From contig NZ_KV786267.1 in the NCBI RefSeq assembly GCF_001806875.1, positions 303-57,881 on the forward strand: a DNA stretch of 57,579 nucleotides, given 5' to 3'. The first letter of the stretch is position 1, and every line of letters starts with the position of its first letter. Below, piece after piece: positions 44,231 through 52,676 of this stretch. This DNA is from Corynebacterium sp. HMSC29G08 (GTDB lineage: Bacteria; Actinomycetota; Actinomycetes; Mycobacteriales; Mycobacteriaceae). A program made the translations under genes and the position numbers. The notes beneath the pieces are model-generated. The model saw only the letters and a program-made list of their open reading frames with translations, did not search any database and was not told the origin of the DNA.

Positions 44231-45763
44231 CTAGTGGGCGAAGTGGCGGGTACCAGTCAGGTACATGGTCACGCCCGCTTCCTTGGCAGCTGCAATGACT
44301 TCCTCATCACGGATGGAGCCGCCCGGCTGCACAACCGCCTTCACACCGGAATCCGCCAGAATCTGGAAACCATCCGCGAACGGGAAGAACGCATCCGAGG
44401 CAGCGACTGAACCGTTGGTGCGGTTCTTGCCGCTGTCCAACGTGTTAGCGCGATCCACTGCCAGCTTCGCGGAATCCACGCGGTTGACCTGGCCCATGCC
44501 AATGCCAACGGATGCGCCCTCGCTAGCGATCAGGATGGCATTGGACTTCACGCAACGCACCGCACGCCATGCAAACTCCAGATCTGCCAAAGTCTGCTCG
44601 TCCGCAGCTTCACCGGCAGCCAGGGTCCAGTTCTCCACGGCGTCGCCTTCAGCCTGGAACTGGTCGCGATCCTGGATAAGTACGCCGCCGGCGATTTGCT
44701 TGATCTCCTCCCCGAGCTGCTTCGGCTCCACCTCAAGGATGCGCAAATTCTTCTTCTCCTGCAGCTTCGCCAACGCGTCCGGCGCGTAGGACGGAGCGAC
44801 GATGACCTCGGTGAAGATCGGTGCGACCTGCTCTGCAAGTTCCAAAGTGACCTCGCGGTTACAGGCAATCACGCCGCCGTAGGCAGAGACCGGATCGCAG
44901 GCGTGGGCCTTACGGTGTGCATCCGCAATGGACTCATCCGACACTGCTACACCGCACGGGTTGGCGTGCTTGATAATGGCCACGCAGGCACGCTCATGAT
45001 CCCAGGCAGCTCGCCATGCGGCGTCAGCGTCCTGGTAGTTGTTGTAGCTCATTGCCTTGCCGCCGTGCTGCTTGGCGGCAGCAATACCCCAGCCTTCGCT
45101 TTCCAGGCGCGCTTCCTGGTGCGGGTTCTCGCCGTAGCGCAGCTCAGTCGTCTGGGCACCAGCTCTAGAACCCGAGCCGAGTTGCGACGCCAACCAGGTA
45201 GACACAGCCGCGTCATACTTTGCCGTGTGCGTAAACGCCTCCAGCGCAAGCTCGCGGCGCTCATCCAGCTCGAAACCGCCATTTTTTACTGCCTCTGCTA
45301 CATCAACGTAGCGTGCCGGGGAAGTCACCACAGCCACAGACGGGTGGTTTTTCGCCGCCGCACGCACCATGGACGGTCCACCGATGTCAATCTGCTCCAC
45401 GCACTCATCAAAGGAAGCGCCGGAGGCCACAGTCTCCTCGAACGGGTACAGGTTGACCACTACAAGTTGGAAGGGCTCAATGTCCAGATCTTCGAGCTGC
45501 TTTACGTGGTCGTCTTTACGCAGATCAGCAAGGATGCCGGAGTGGACGCGCGGGTGCAGCGTCTTCACACGACCGTCGAGTACCTCAGGGAAGCCGGTAA
45601 CGTCCGCAACCTCGGTGACATTCACGCCGGCGTCCGCAATACGCTTTGCGGTGGAGCCGGTGGAGACGATTTCAACACCTGCATCCCCCAGCGCGCGTGC
45701 GAGGTCTTCCAACCCTGTCTTGTCATACACGCTGATCAGTGCGCGCTTGATCTGGATACCCAT
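44231..45763 (-). CDS. purH: Bifunctional AICAR transformylase/IMP cyclohydrolase PurH
   Basis: A 510-residue enzyme for the last two steps of IMP synthesis. The N-terminal MGS-like cyclohydrolase has [32 protein letters not shown] and [16 protein letters not shown]; the transformylase half has [22 protein letters not shown] and [13 protein letters not shown]. It starts 2 nt after purN; an AAAGGTG inside the purN end may serve as Shine-Dalgarno. The purN-purH order is the usual corynebacterial one. Confidence 0.96.
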   Translation of the reverse strand: MGIQIKRALISVYDKTGLEDLARALGDAGVEIVSTGSTAKRIADAGVNVTEVADVTGFPEVLDGRVKTLHPRVHSGILADLRKDDHVKQLEDLDIEPFQLVVVNLYPFEETVASGASFDECVEQIDIGGPSMVRAAAKNHPSVAVVTSPARYVDVAEAVKNGGFELDERRELALEAFTHTAKYDAAVSTWLASQLGSGSRAGAQTTELRYGENPHQEARLESEGWGIAAAKQHGGKAMSYNNYQDADAAWRAAWDHERACVAIIKHANPCGVAVSDESIADAHRKAHACDPVSAYGGVIACNREVTLELAEQVAPIFTEVIVAPSYAPDALAKLQEKKNLRILEVEPKQLGEEIKQIAGGVLIQDRDQFQAEGDAVENWTLAAGEAADEQTLADLEFAWRAVRCVKSNAILIASEGASVGIGMGQVNRVDSAKLAVDRANTLDSGKNRTNGSVAASDAFFPFADGFQILADSGVKAVVQPGGSIRDEEVIAAAKEAGVTMYLTGTRHFAH

Positions 45764-45765
45764 CT

Positions 45766-46341
45766 TTAGAAGGTCACCTTTCCATTGTTCTTGGCCGGTG
45801 TGGCTTTGCGTAGCAGGTTCACAATCTGGTTGCGCTCTGCTTGCTTGATGCGTTCGTGAAGTGCGTCTTGAGTTTCGCCGTCTTGGATTTCAACTGCGCG
45901 CTGCGCAATGATTTCACCTGTGTCCATGCCGGCATCCACGTAGTGGACGGTGCAGCCGGTAACTTTCACGCCGTAGTCCATGGCATCACCCACCGCGTCC
46001 GCGCCGGGGAAGGCTGGGAGTAGCGACGGGTGCGTGTTAATCGTCTTGCCCTCAAAGCGCGACAGGAACGCCTCGCCCAAAATACGCATAAAGCCCGCGG
46101 AGACAACCAGGTCCGGCGATACGGACCCGACCACCTCCGCTAAGCGAGCATTCCAGGCTGCGCGATCCGGTTGCATTGCAACCACCTCGGTGGGGACACC
46201 TGCCCGGCGTGCACGATCAAGTGCAGGGCATTCCTTATCTGCTACCACAAGGCTGACACGGTAATGGCCATCCTGGTTATCCAAGATGGCCTGCAAAAGT
46301 GTGCCCGATCCGGACACCAAAACAGCGACGTTGACACTCAC
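45766..46341 (-). CDS. purN: Phosphoribosylglycinamide formyltransferase PurN
   Basis: A 191-residue GAR transformylase using 10-formyltetrahydrofolate. It has [15 protein letters not shown] (phosphate loop), [31 protein letters not shown] with the catalytic Asn-His, and the conserved [18 protein letters not shown] 46341 is chosen because a TAGACT hexamer lies exactly 8 nt upstream. That hexamer overlaps the stop codon of the upstream membrane gene. Confidence 0.94.
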   Translation of the reverse strand: MSVNVAVLVSGSGTLLQAILDNQDGHYRVSLVVADKECPALDRARRAGVPTEVVAMQPDRAAWNARLAEVVGSVSPDLVVSAGFMRILGEAFLSRFEGKTINTHPSLLPAFPGADAVGDAMDYGVKVTGCTVHYVDAGMDTGEIIAQRAVEIQDGETQDALHERIKQAERNQIVNLLRKATPAKNNGKVTF

Positions 46342-46349
46342 GCCGCCTA

Positions 46350-46355
46350 AGTCTA
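46350..46355 (-). promoter_or_regulatory. -10 element, leaderless promoter of purNH
   Basis: TAGACT on the minus strand, 8 nt before GTG 46341. It contains the TAG stop codon of the preceding gene. Confidence 0.5.
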
Positions 46356-47546
46356 GTCCCCGCGAAACCTCGCGATGACCCAAGTGGCAAAACCTGCCAC
46401 CGCCGTCCAGATAAATACGGCAAGTGCGCAGGTCCAGGGGTTCGCGCCGACCCAACCGTAGGCGCCTACAGTGCCACCCGTGTACCAGACCAGAAGCAGG
46501 GCCAGGGCGGTGGCGATGGTGGCGGTCGCGGTGGCGTCGATAAGCGAAAAGCTCCGAGTCAACACAAAGCGCACGAGCACTGCGGCCGGGATCAGCATCA
46601 AGACTGGCGCCCACGTAGCCACGGTAGCGGGCACGGCGGCGAAAAGCGGGAACGGTGGAAGCGCGGCACTGGTGGCGCTGAACAGGGAGACTGAGGCGTC
46701 GGCGTAGTCAAAGCTGCCGCCGAGCAGCACCGCCATCGTGCCAACAGCCGCATTCGGAAGATACGCCAAGCTCAGCAGCACCAGCGCGAGGCCTCCAACC
46801 CAACCAAGGTGCGGATAGGAAGCAAGTGCTTCCGCCACTCGCGCGTGCTGTAGTGCGACCAGAAGCAGATAGACGGCGCCGGATACCAGCAGGAGGTTTC
46901 GCAGCAGCCTGGTAGCTGCAAGTGTTGCTTCTACAACCAGCTCAGGCAGATTGACCCGGCGTGCCAGCGCGCGCCACACCACCGGGGAAACGCCAAAAAT
47001 AAAACCGACTAGATGCACACCCAGCGGGGTAAAAAGAGCCGCGGCAGGGTTGGGCGCCTCAAACGCATAAACGTAGGACGCGTCCGTAACCATAAAGAGT
47101 GCGATGGCGCTCAGCGTAATGGAGGTGCCGACCAGCAAGGTCAAAATCGCCGCCAGATCAAGCACGCTGACGCGCTCTTTCGTTGCACTGCGCACCCGCG
47201 ACGCAATCAGCGCTGCAATGCCGATGGCGGGCAAGGTCGGAGCGTTAGCCAACGCCACCCCACTAATGCGCATGGGTGCTGCGTTCACGCTCAGCCATGC
47301 TTGGCCAATAGAGCCAGGCAGGTACGACAACCGCAGCCCCGCGATCAGGATGACGGCCAAGCACATGACCACAACTGCCAGCGCCAAAACAGCGAGCGGA
47401 CCCACAACTGAGGGTGCGTAGTAGCGCAAGCGTCCGCCCCAGGTTTCTGGCTGCTTCGGTTGCGGTTTTTCGCGCTTGACCCCCGGTATGAGGGCTTTTA
47501 CCTGACGACGCCGCGTCGACGCCCGAGGTGCATGGTTGGTACTCAT
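46353..47546 (-). CDS. Multispan membrane protein (DUF6350-like)
   Basis: A 397-residue protein. A basic N-terminal cytoplasmic region of about 38 residues (STRRRQVKALIPGVKREKP) precedes about ten membrane helices. The pattern of a PLAVLALAVVVMCLAVILIAGL helix followed by LPGSIGQAWLSVNAAPMRISG fits the actinobacterial DUF6350 family beside purN (M. tuberculosis Rv0955 position). Function unknown. ATG 47546 is used; TTG 47549 is in frame one codon earlier. Confidence 0.78.
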   Translation of the reverse strand: MSTNHAPRASTRRRQVKALIPGVKREKPQPKQPETWGGRLRYYAPSVVGPLAVLALAVVVMCLAVILIAGLRLSYLPGSIGQAWLSVNAAPMRISGVALANAPTLPAIGIAALIASRVRSATKERVSVLDLAAILTLLVGTSITLSAIALFMVTDASYVYAFEAPNPAAALFTPLGVHLVGFIFGVSPVVWRALARRVNLPELVVEATLAATRLLRNLLLVSGAVYLLLVALQHARVAEALASYPHLGWVGGLALVLLSLAYLPNAAVGTMAVLLGGSFDYADASVSLFSATSAALPPFPLFAAVPATVATWAPVLMLIPAAVLVRFVLTRSFSLIDATATATIATALALLLVWYTGGTVGAYGWVGANPWTCALAVFIWTAVAGFATWVIARFRGD

Positions 47547-47826
47547 CAACGCCTACTTTGCCACCTCTATGGGGGTGGAAGTGCCATAGACACTCGTTAG
47601 ACCGCGTTATAACGGTTGATAAGTGGGACTGGTGTGACTGGTGGAGCGATGTAACGTTTCGGTTTTGTGAAACGACTTACTTTTTTCTGAGAAACGGCTT
47701 GCCCCGCCGAGACCGATTCGTTACAGTTACCTCGTCTAGATAACGAGATGGTCACGACTGCATTGCTGAACACCAACAACTCAGCAGAAAAATCGGTCAA
47801 GACTAACGGATCTTAGAAGAGGCAGG
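47547..47826. other. Intergenic region between DUF6350 and the first M23 gene
   Basis: 280 bp without a gene. It contains a small inverted repeat CGTTTC/GAAACG (47655-47674) and, on the minus strand, GTAAC repeated as GTAACTGTAACG (47719-47731). GTAAC direct repeats resemble MtrA sites, which in corynebacteria control cell-wall peptidases, but the 6-bp spacing is not the usual one. Confidence 0.35.
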
Positions 47827-48555
47827 ATGTTCAACTCGACTCGCGCGGGCGGCAAGCACCGCAAGCAGACGGCAAACAAGGGCCGTGTGGCCATGGTCGC
47901 CGTCACTACTGGTGCCGTCTCTACCGCCGGCCTCTCCGGCGCCGCCGCAGCCGATATTCTTTCCGGCAAGTCTGCCTCCAAGGACGTTGAGATCAAGCTT
48001 GCCGCAGACGTGAACAAGCTCGCCGACGCACCTGAGATGCTCGCGGACGCCGCCCCACAGGTACTGGCCATTGCAGAATTCAAGCCGGTTGAGAACCTCA
48101 CCGCGCAGCTGGCTAAGGCCGTGGAGCACTCTGAAGAAGTTGCCGCAGCCGACCGCGCTGCACGCATGCCGGCAACCGTTCGCCCAGCAGAAGGTGCGTT
48201 TACCTCGGGTTTTGGCCCGCGCTGGGGCACGATGCACAACGGCATCGACATTGCCAACGCCAATGGCACCCCGATTGTTGCCATCCAGGACGGCGTTGTT
48301 ATTGACGCTGGTCCGGCCCAGGGCTTTGGCCTGTGGGTACGCATCCAGCACGAGGACGGCGCAGTATCCCTGTACGGCCATATGCAGAGCATTGACGTTT
48401 CCGTAGGACAGCACGTCACCGCAGGCCAGCAGATTGCCGGCATGGGCAACCTCGGCTTCTCCACCGGTACGCACCTGCATTTTGAGATCCACCCTGACGG
48501 CACGAACCCAGCTGACCCGATTCCGTGGTTGGCCGAGCGTGGCGTGATTATCTAG
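47827..48555 (+). CDS. Exported M23 (LytM) family peptidoglycan peptidase
   Basis: A 242-residue protein. The N-terminus is basic (RAGGKHRKQTANKGRV) then hydrophobic up to the AAAAD region at about residue 42, consistent with a signal peptide. A helical spacer of about 75 residues precedes the LytM domain, which has the zinc ligands in RWGTMHNGIDIA (His and Asp) and THLHFEIHPDG (HxH). All ligands are present, so it should be an active endopeptidase. It ends with a strong terminator. A second LytM gene follows 324 bp later. Confidence 0.88.
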   Translation: MFNSTRAGGKHRKQTANKGRVAMVAVTTGAVSTAGLSGAAAADILSGKSASKDVEIKLAADVNKLADAPEMLADAAPQVLAIAEFKPVENLTAQLAKAVEHSEEVAAADRAARMPATVRPAEGAFTSGFGPRWGTMHNGIDIANANGTPIVAIQDGVVIDAGPAQGFGLWVRIQHEDGAVSLYGHMQSIDVSVGQHVTAGQQIAGMGNLGFSTGTHLHFEIHPDGTNPADPIPWLAERGVII

Positions 48556-48577
48556 TACCGCACAAACCCTCCAGGCA

Positions 48578-48620
48578 AACCCGCCACCGAACTCTTCGAG
48601 ACTTTCCGGTGGCGGGTTTT
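48578..48620 (+). terminator. Terminator after the first M23 gene
   Basis: A perfect 12-bp stem (AACCCGCCACCG at 48578-48589, CGGTGGCGGGTT at 48607-48618) with a 17-nt loop, ending in TTTT. Confidence 0.9.
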
Positions 48621-48879
48621 GGCGTTGTTTAACAAGGCGTGCACCACCCCCGAAATCACACCAGTCACACCAGCCACTAGAAATTTCTTTTTTAACTCCA
48701 GTCACATACTCTTGACCTGCAATTTTAGCCTGAAAATAAAACAGCCATTCGATGAAACTGCATGTCATCCCGTTGCCAAAGTATTTTTGGGTGGCTAGAT
48801 TCTACGGCGGACAACTCTGCACCGTCAGAGCATAAAACCTGAACCGTTTACTCTTCCCAGACGAAAAGGCACCGCTTTC
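48621..48879. other. Promoter region of the second M23 gene
   Basis: 259 bp of lower-GC DNA without a gene. A TAGATT near 48796-48801 is a candidate -10, giving a leader of about 70 nt. I looked for a c-di-AMP (ydaO) riboswitch, which precedes some actinobacterial wall hydrolase genes, and did not find its conserved blocks. Confidence 0.4.
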
Positions 48880-49584
48880 ATGAAGTTTTCCCGCCGCCCA
48901 GTTTCCGCTGTAGTGACTGTAACAGTTGCTGCTGCGCTTGTTTTGAATCCAGCGACCGCGATTCCGGCAAATGCCGTCACGTTCAACGTCAACGGCGCTC
49001 CCGTAACCGACGGTGGTCAGGCGTTGCGCGCCGTTGCTGGTGCAGTTGGCGCGGTTGTGGATACCGGTGCAACGTTTAGCTACGCGGGCTACAGCGTGGT
49101 GTATGACCCGCGCTCGCTTGGCAAGGAGCTGAGCGAAGCCTTTGCTCCTAGTGGCGACAACGCTGTTCGCTACCAGACTGGCCGTACTGCGGACGGCCGT
49201 ACCGTGGTCACACCGACGGTTGGTACGTTTACTTCCGGCTTCGGCCCGCGTTGGGGGCATATGCACAACGGTATTGACATTGCCAACAACATTGGCACCC
49301 CGATCTACGCAGTCATGGACGGCACGGTTATCAACGCAGGCCCCGCCCAGGGCTTTGGCAACTGGGTTGTTATCAAGCACGCGGGCGGTGAGGTGTCCGT
49401 CTACGGGCACATGCGCGATTACAACGTCAGCGTTGGACAGCAAGTACGCGCAGGCGAGCAGATTGCCAAGATTGGCAATGAGGGCCATTCCACCGGCCCA
49501 CACCTGCACTTTGAAATCAAGCCTGACGGCGTGAACCCCACCGATCCGGTGGTTTGGTTCAAGCAGCAGGGCATCACAATCTAG
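48880..49584 (+). CDS. Exported M23 (LytM) family peptidase, paralogue
   Basis: A 234-residue protein with a clear signal peptide (VVTVTVAAALVLNPATAIPANA). A spacer of about 75 residues precedes a LytM domain almost identical in layout to the upstream one: RWGHMHNGIDIANNIGTPI, VSVYGHMRDYNVSVGQQVRAG and PHLHFEIKPDG. Zinc ligands are intact. The spacer differs completely from its neighbour's, so the catalytic domain was duplicated while the targeting part diverged. It is convergent with pcrA. Confidence 0.88.
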   Translation: MKFSRRPVSAVVTVTVAAALVLNPATAIPANAVTFNVNGAPVTDGGQALRAVAGAVGAVVDTGATFSYAGYSVVYDPRSLGKELSEAFAPSGDNAVRYQTGRTADGRTVVTPTVGTFTSGFGPRWGHMHNGIDIANNIGTPIYAVMDGTVINAGPAQGFGNWVVIKHAGGEVSVYGHMRDYNVSVGQQVRAGEQIAKIGNEGHSTGPHLHFEIKPDGVNPTDPVVWFKQQGITI

Positions 49585-49589
49585 AAGGC

Positions 49590-51920
49590 CTAAAGCTTCT
49601 CCATTGGCACTCCACCGATGAGCATGAGGCGCACAGTGCCGGCGGAACCAAAATCCACCGTGACGGTTTCGCGCACACCGCTGCCTTCAACGGTGAGTAC
49701 CTTGCCAAGCCCATACTTGGCGTGATTCACGCGATCCCCCGGCGCGAGGTCCAGGTTTTTGTTCACCTTCACCTCACCGGCAAGGCTGCGGCGCGCACGC
49801 TTGGTCCGCGAAGGCACTGGGGCAGGGCTGCCCCACGCGCTACTGGAGTGGTATTCGGGTTCCGGTGCAAGCCGGCGCCAGTCGATGAGGTCCTCTGGGA
49901 CCTCTGCGAGGAAGCGGCTGGCCGGGTTGGTCACCGGCGACCCCCATGAGGAGCGCAGGATAGCGCGCGTAAGGTAGAGCCGCTCTCGGGCACGCGTAAT
50001 GCCTACGTAGGCAAGGCGGCGTTCCTCCGCCAGCTCTGCGGGATCCCCCAAAGAGCGCAGATGCGGGAACTGTCCGTCTTCCCAGCCGGTGACAAACACC
50101 ACTGGGAACTCCAGGCCTTTCGCCGTGTGCAGCGTCATCAGTGTGACCACGCCTTGGTCATTTTCTGGAATCTGATCCGCGTCCGCTACCAGCGAAACCT
50201 TCTCCAAGAATGCCTGCAGTGAGCCCGGCACAGGCTCGCCCTCTGACATGACGTCATCCAGCTCGTCCTGGGACATGTACGCCATTTGGTTCGCTGCTTC
50301 GGAGGAGAACTCGCGCGCCACGGAAACCAACTCATTGAGGTTGTCTAGGCGCGCAGCATCCTGCGGATCGTTGGAGGCTTCCAGCTCTGCCTTGTAGCCA
50401 GTGTCCTCCAACACCGCGGTCACAAGCTGGCCGAGATCTGGCATGCCGGTGACGTCATTGCGCATCTCTGGCATGCGGCTACGAATGCCATCCATCAGTT
50501 CCACGAAACCCCTGATGGCGTTGACGGAACGAGACGCCAGCATGTCTACTTCCCCGTTTGCGGCGTCCCGAAGTGCCGCGCCGAAGCTGACATTATTGTT
50601 CTCCGCGTGCAGCGCCACCATAGCCTGGGTTTTGTCACCGATGGCACGCTTAGGTACGTTCACGATTCGGCGCAGGCTTACCGTGTCATCCGGGTTTTCC
50701 AGCACTTTGAGGTACGCCACGATGTCGCGGATCTCACGACGCTCATAAAACCTCGTGCCGCCGACCACTTTGTATGGGATGCCGGAGCGGATGAAGATAT
50801 CTTCCAGCGCACGGGAGGCGTTGTTGGTGCGGTACATAATCGCTATATCGGAGTAGCGCACGCCCGCATCTGTCAGCGTGTCAATTTCCGAGGCGATAAA
50901 GCGTGCCTCGTCGTGCTCATTATCGGCCACGTAGCCGACAATCTTCTCCCCGTCCCCTTGCGAGGTCCACAGCTTCTTCGGCCTGCGATCTAGATTCTGG
51001 GCGATCACCGCGTTGGCAGCGTTGAGAATGTTCTGCGTAGAGCGGTAGTTTTGCTCCAGCACAATGGTGGTGGCGTTTGGGTAGTCGCGCTCAAACTCCT
51101 CAATGTTGCGGATCGTGGCACCACGGAACGCGTAAATGGACTGGTCCGAGTCACCCACTACGGCCAACTCAGACGCATCTGGCCCATCACCCACCAGCGT
51201 GTGGACCAGTACGTACTGCGCATGGTTGGTGTCCTGGTACTCATCCACCAGGACGTGACGGAAGCGGCGGCGGTAGTACTCGGTGACCTCTGGGTGCTGT
51301 TTGAAGATCCGCACCACCTCACCAATCAGGTCATCAAAATCAAGCGCGTTGGATTGGCGCAGGCGGCGCTGGTATTCCACGTATACCTGCGCCACGGTGG
51401 CCTCAAACGGGTTGCGTGTCTGTGCAGCGTTGGCCTGTGCGGTATCCGGGTCAATCAGCTCATTTTTCAGATTTGAAATCGCGTTAGCCAGCGTGCGTGG
51501 GGTGAACTTCTTCAAATCCAGGTTGAAGTCTTTGGCAATCATGCCAAGCAGGCGGCGCGAATCATCGGAGTCATAGATGGTGAAGTTGGTGTTGAGCCCC
51601 GGGACTAGCTGTGCCTGCTGACGCAGGATGCGTACGCACACGGAGTGGAAGGTGGCTACCCACATCCGCTCCGCTTCAGAACCAACGAGTGCAGCAACGC
51701 GCTCACGCATCTCCGCCGCGGCCTTATTGGTAAACGTGATGGCCAGAATCTGCCACGGTGTTACAGACCGGTTTTGCAACAAGTGAGCGATACGCCGCGT
51801 CAGCACTGCGGTCTTGCCGGAGCCTGCGCCAGCAACGATGAGCAGCGGGGATCCTTGGTGCACGACAGCTGCCTGTTGTTGCGGGTTCAGGCCAAGTGTG
51901 AGATCGGTCTGGTTGGTCAT
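49590..51920 (-). CDS. pcrA: ATP-dependent DNA helicase PcrA/UvrD1
   Basis: A 776-residue SF1A helicase acting in repair and replication restart. Motifs in order: LNPQQQAAVVHQ (Q motif), GAGSGKTAVLTRRI (Walker A), ITFTNKAAAEMRERV (Ia), VDEYQDTNHAQY (II), VVGDSDQSIYAFRGA (III), LEQNYRST (IV), VVTLMTLHTAKGLEFPVVF (V) and EERRLAYVGITRARERLYL (VI). The C-terminus has a small Tudor-like region (LAPGDRVNHAKYGLGKVL) that in other PcrA proteins binds RNA polymerase. A TAGGGT hexamer lies 8 nt before ATG 51920. Confidence 0.96.
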   Translation of the reverse strand: MTNQTDLTLGLNPQQQAAVVHQGSPLLIVAGAGSGKTAVLTRRIAHLLQNRSVTPWQILAITFTNKAAAEMRERVAALVGSEAERMWVATFHSVCVRILRQQAQLVPGLNTNFTIYDSDDSRRLLGMIAKDFNLDLKKFTPRTLANAISNLKNELIDPDTAQANAAQTRNPFEATVAQVYVEYQRRLRQSNALDFDDLIGEVVRIFKQHPEVTEYYRRRFRHVLVDEYQDTNHAQYVLVHTLVGDGPDASELAVVGDSDQSIYAFRGATIRNIEEFERDYPNATTIVLEQNYRSTQNILNAANAVIAQNLDRRPKKLWTSQGDGEKIVGYVADNEHDEARFIASEIDTLTDAGVRYSDIAIMYRTNNASRALEDIFIRSGIPYKVVGGTRFYERREIRDIVAYLKVLENPDDTVSLRRIVNVPKRAIGDKTQAMVALHAENNNVSFGAALRDAANGEVDMLASRSVNAIRGFVELMDGIRSRMPEMRNDVTGMPDLGQLVTAVLEDTGYKAELEASNDPQDAARLDNLNELVSVAREFSSEAANQMAYMSQDELDDVMSEGEPVPGSLQAFLEKVSLVADADQIPENDQGVVTLMTLHTAKGLEFPVVFVTGWEDGQFPHLRSLGDPAELAEERRLAYVGITRARERLYLTRAILRSSWGSPVTNPASRFLAEVPEDLIDWRRLAPEPEYHSSSAWGSPAPVPSRTKRARRSLAGEVKVNKNLDLAPGDRVNHAKYGLGKVLTVEGSGVRETVTVDFGSAGTVRLMLIGGVPMEKL

Positions 51921-51928
51921 GGGTTTAC

Positions 51929-51934
51929 ACCCTA
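51929..51934 (-). promoter_or_regulatory. -10 element, leaderless promoter of pcrA
   Basis: TAGGGT on the minus strand, 8 nt before ATG 51920. Confidence 0.55.
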
Positions 51935-51976
51935 CTCATCGATTCCACACCCGCTTTCGCACCGTTCGAACAGCCG

Positions 51977-51982
51977 TATAAT
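51977..51982 (+). promoter_or_regulatory. -10 element, leaderless promoter of the chorismate mutase gene
   Basis: A perfect TATAAT, 8 nt before ATG 51991; the clearest leaderless start in the window. Confidence 0.7.
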
Positions 51983-51990
51983 GAGCCAGC

Positions 51991-52284
51991 ATGAGCGAAC
52001 TTGAGATCCGTATGCCTTCCGGTACAGATGACCCGTTGTCAGACGCGGAGATCCAGCAGTACCGCAAGGAAATCGACCGTCTAGACCGAGTAATTCTGGA
52101 CGCGGTGAAGCGTCGCTCCGAGATCTCCAAGGCGATCGGGAAAACCCGTATGGGTTCGGGTGGCACGAAGCTTGTGCACACCCGCGAGGTTGCCATCATC
52201 AACCAGTTCCGCGATGAGCTGGGTGAAGAAGGCCCCGTGTTGGCCCAGGTCCTATTGCGTCTGGGCCGCGGCAAGCTCGGTTAA
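51991..52284 (+). CDS. AroQ-type chorismate mutase
   Basis: A 97-residue all-helical chorismate mutase of the short actinobacterial type (M. tuberculosis Rv0948c position next to uvrD1 and pgi). Helix 1 carries YRKEIDRLDRVILDAVKRRSEISKAIGKTR with the active-site Arg and Lys residues; VHTREVAIINQFRDEL and the C-terminal LLRLGRGKLG follow. The family forms a complex with DAHP synthase, which boosts its activity. The stop lies in the first of three 12-bp tandem copies. Confidence 0.92.
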   Translation: MSELEIRMPSGTDDPLSDAEIQQYRKEIDRLDRVILDAVKRRSEISKAIGKTRMGSGGTKLVHTREVAIINQFRDELGEEGPVLAQVLLRLGRGKLG

Positions 52285-52310
52285 AGGCTCGGTTACGAGC
52301 TCGGTTAAGG
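52275..52310. repeat. Three 12-bp tandem copies across two convergent stop codons
   Basis: GCTCGGTTA recurs at 52275, 52287 and 52299 with a 12-bp period. Copy 1 carries the chorismate mutase TAA; copy 3 carries the stop codon of the convergent MhuD-like gene. Confidence 0.85.
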
Positions 52311-52637
52311 CTCTAGCGAGTCGAGCACTACCTCGAACTCCAACAGCTCCGCCTTCTGTGACACAGGCTTGCGCTCCTGGCCCTGCTCGTTGTTGCTTGC
52401 GCCGTGCGATGCGCGTCCTTGGCCCGCCCACCAGGCCTTGTAGGATTCTTCGTCTGCCCAACGGGTGACCACAAAGTAGCGGTCCTCCCCTTTTACTGGG
52501 CGAAGCAGCTGGAATCCTTCGAACCCGGGCTGAGTGTCAATGGCGTGTTTGCGGGCGGCGAAACGGCGCTCTAGCTCTTCGCCGGCACCTGGCACATTGT
52601 CGGGTAGAGAAATCGCGTTAATTTTCACAATGCTCAT
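52305..52637 (-). CDS. mhuD: MhuD-like heme-degrading monooxygenase (IsdG/ABM fold)
   Basis: A 110-residue ferredoxin-like alpha/beta-barrel protein. It resembles M. tuberculosis MhuD closely: [50 protein letters not shown] and LLEFEVVLD. MhuD residues Asn7, Arg26, Trp66 and His75 (heme ligand) correspond to Asn7, Arg29, Trp69 and His78 here. MhuD degrades heme to mycobilin without releasing CO. An insert ([14 protein letters not shown]) lengthens the loop after the His. It has no DtxR box. A CATAAT lies 7 nt before ATG 52637; ATG 52646 is an alternative. Confidence 0.87.
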   Translation of the reverse strand: MSIVKINAISLPDNVPGAGEELERRFAARKHAIDTQPGFEGFQLLRPVKGEDRYFVVTRWADEESYKAWWAGQGRASHGASNNEQGQERKPVSQKAELLEFEVVLDSLEP

Positions 52638-52663
52638 GGCACCCATTATGCGTGGGAATTCTC

Positions 52664-52669
52664 TACCTT
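52664..52669 (+). promoter_or_regulatory. -10 element, leaderless promoter of pgi
   Basis: TACCTT, 7 nt before ATG 52677. The GAAGG at 52671-52675 is too close to the ATG to serve as Shine-Dalgarno. Confidence 0.5.
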
Positions 52670-52676
52670 GGAAGGT

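Noticed and set aside
48621..48879. c-di-AMP (ydaO) riboswitch before the second LytM gene
   Set aside because: Such riboswitches precede some actinobacterial wall hydrolase genes, but the conserved sequence blocks are not present.
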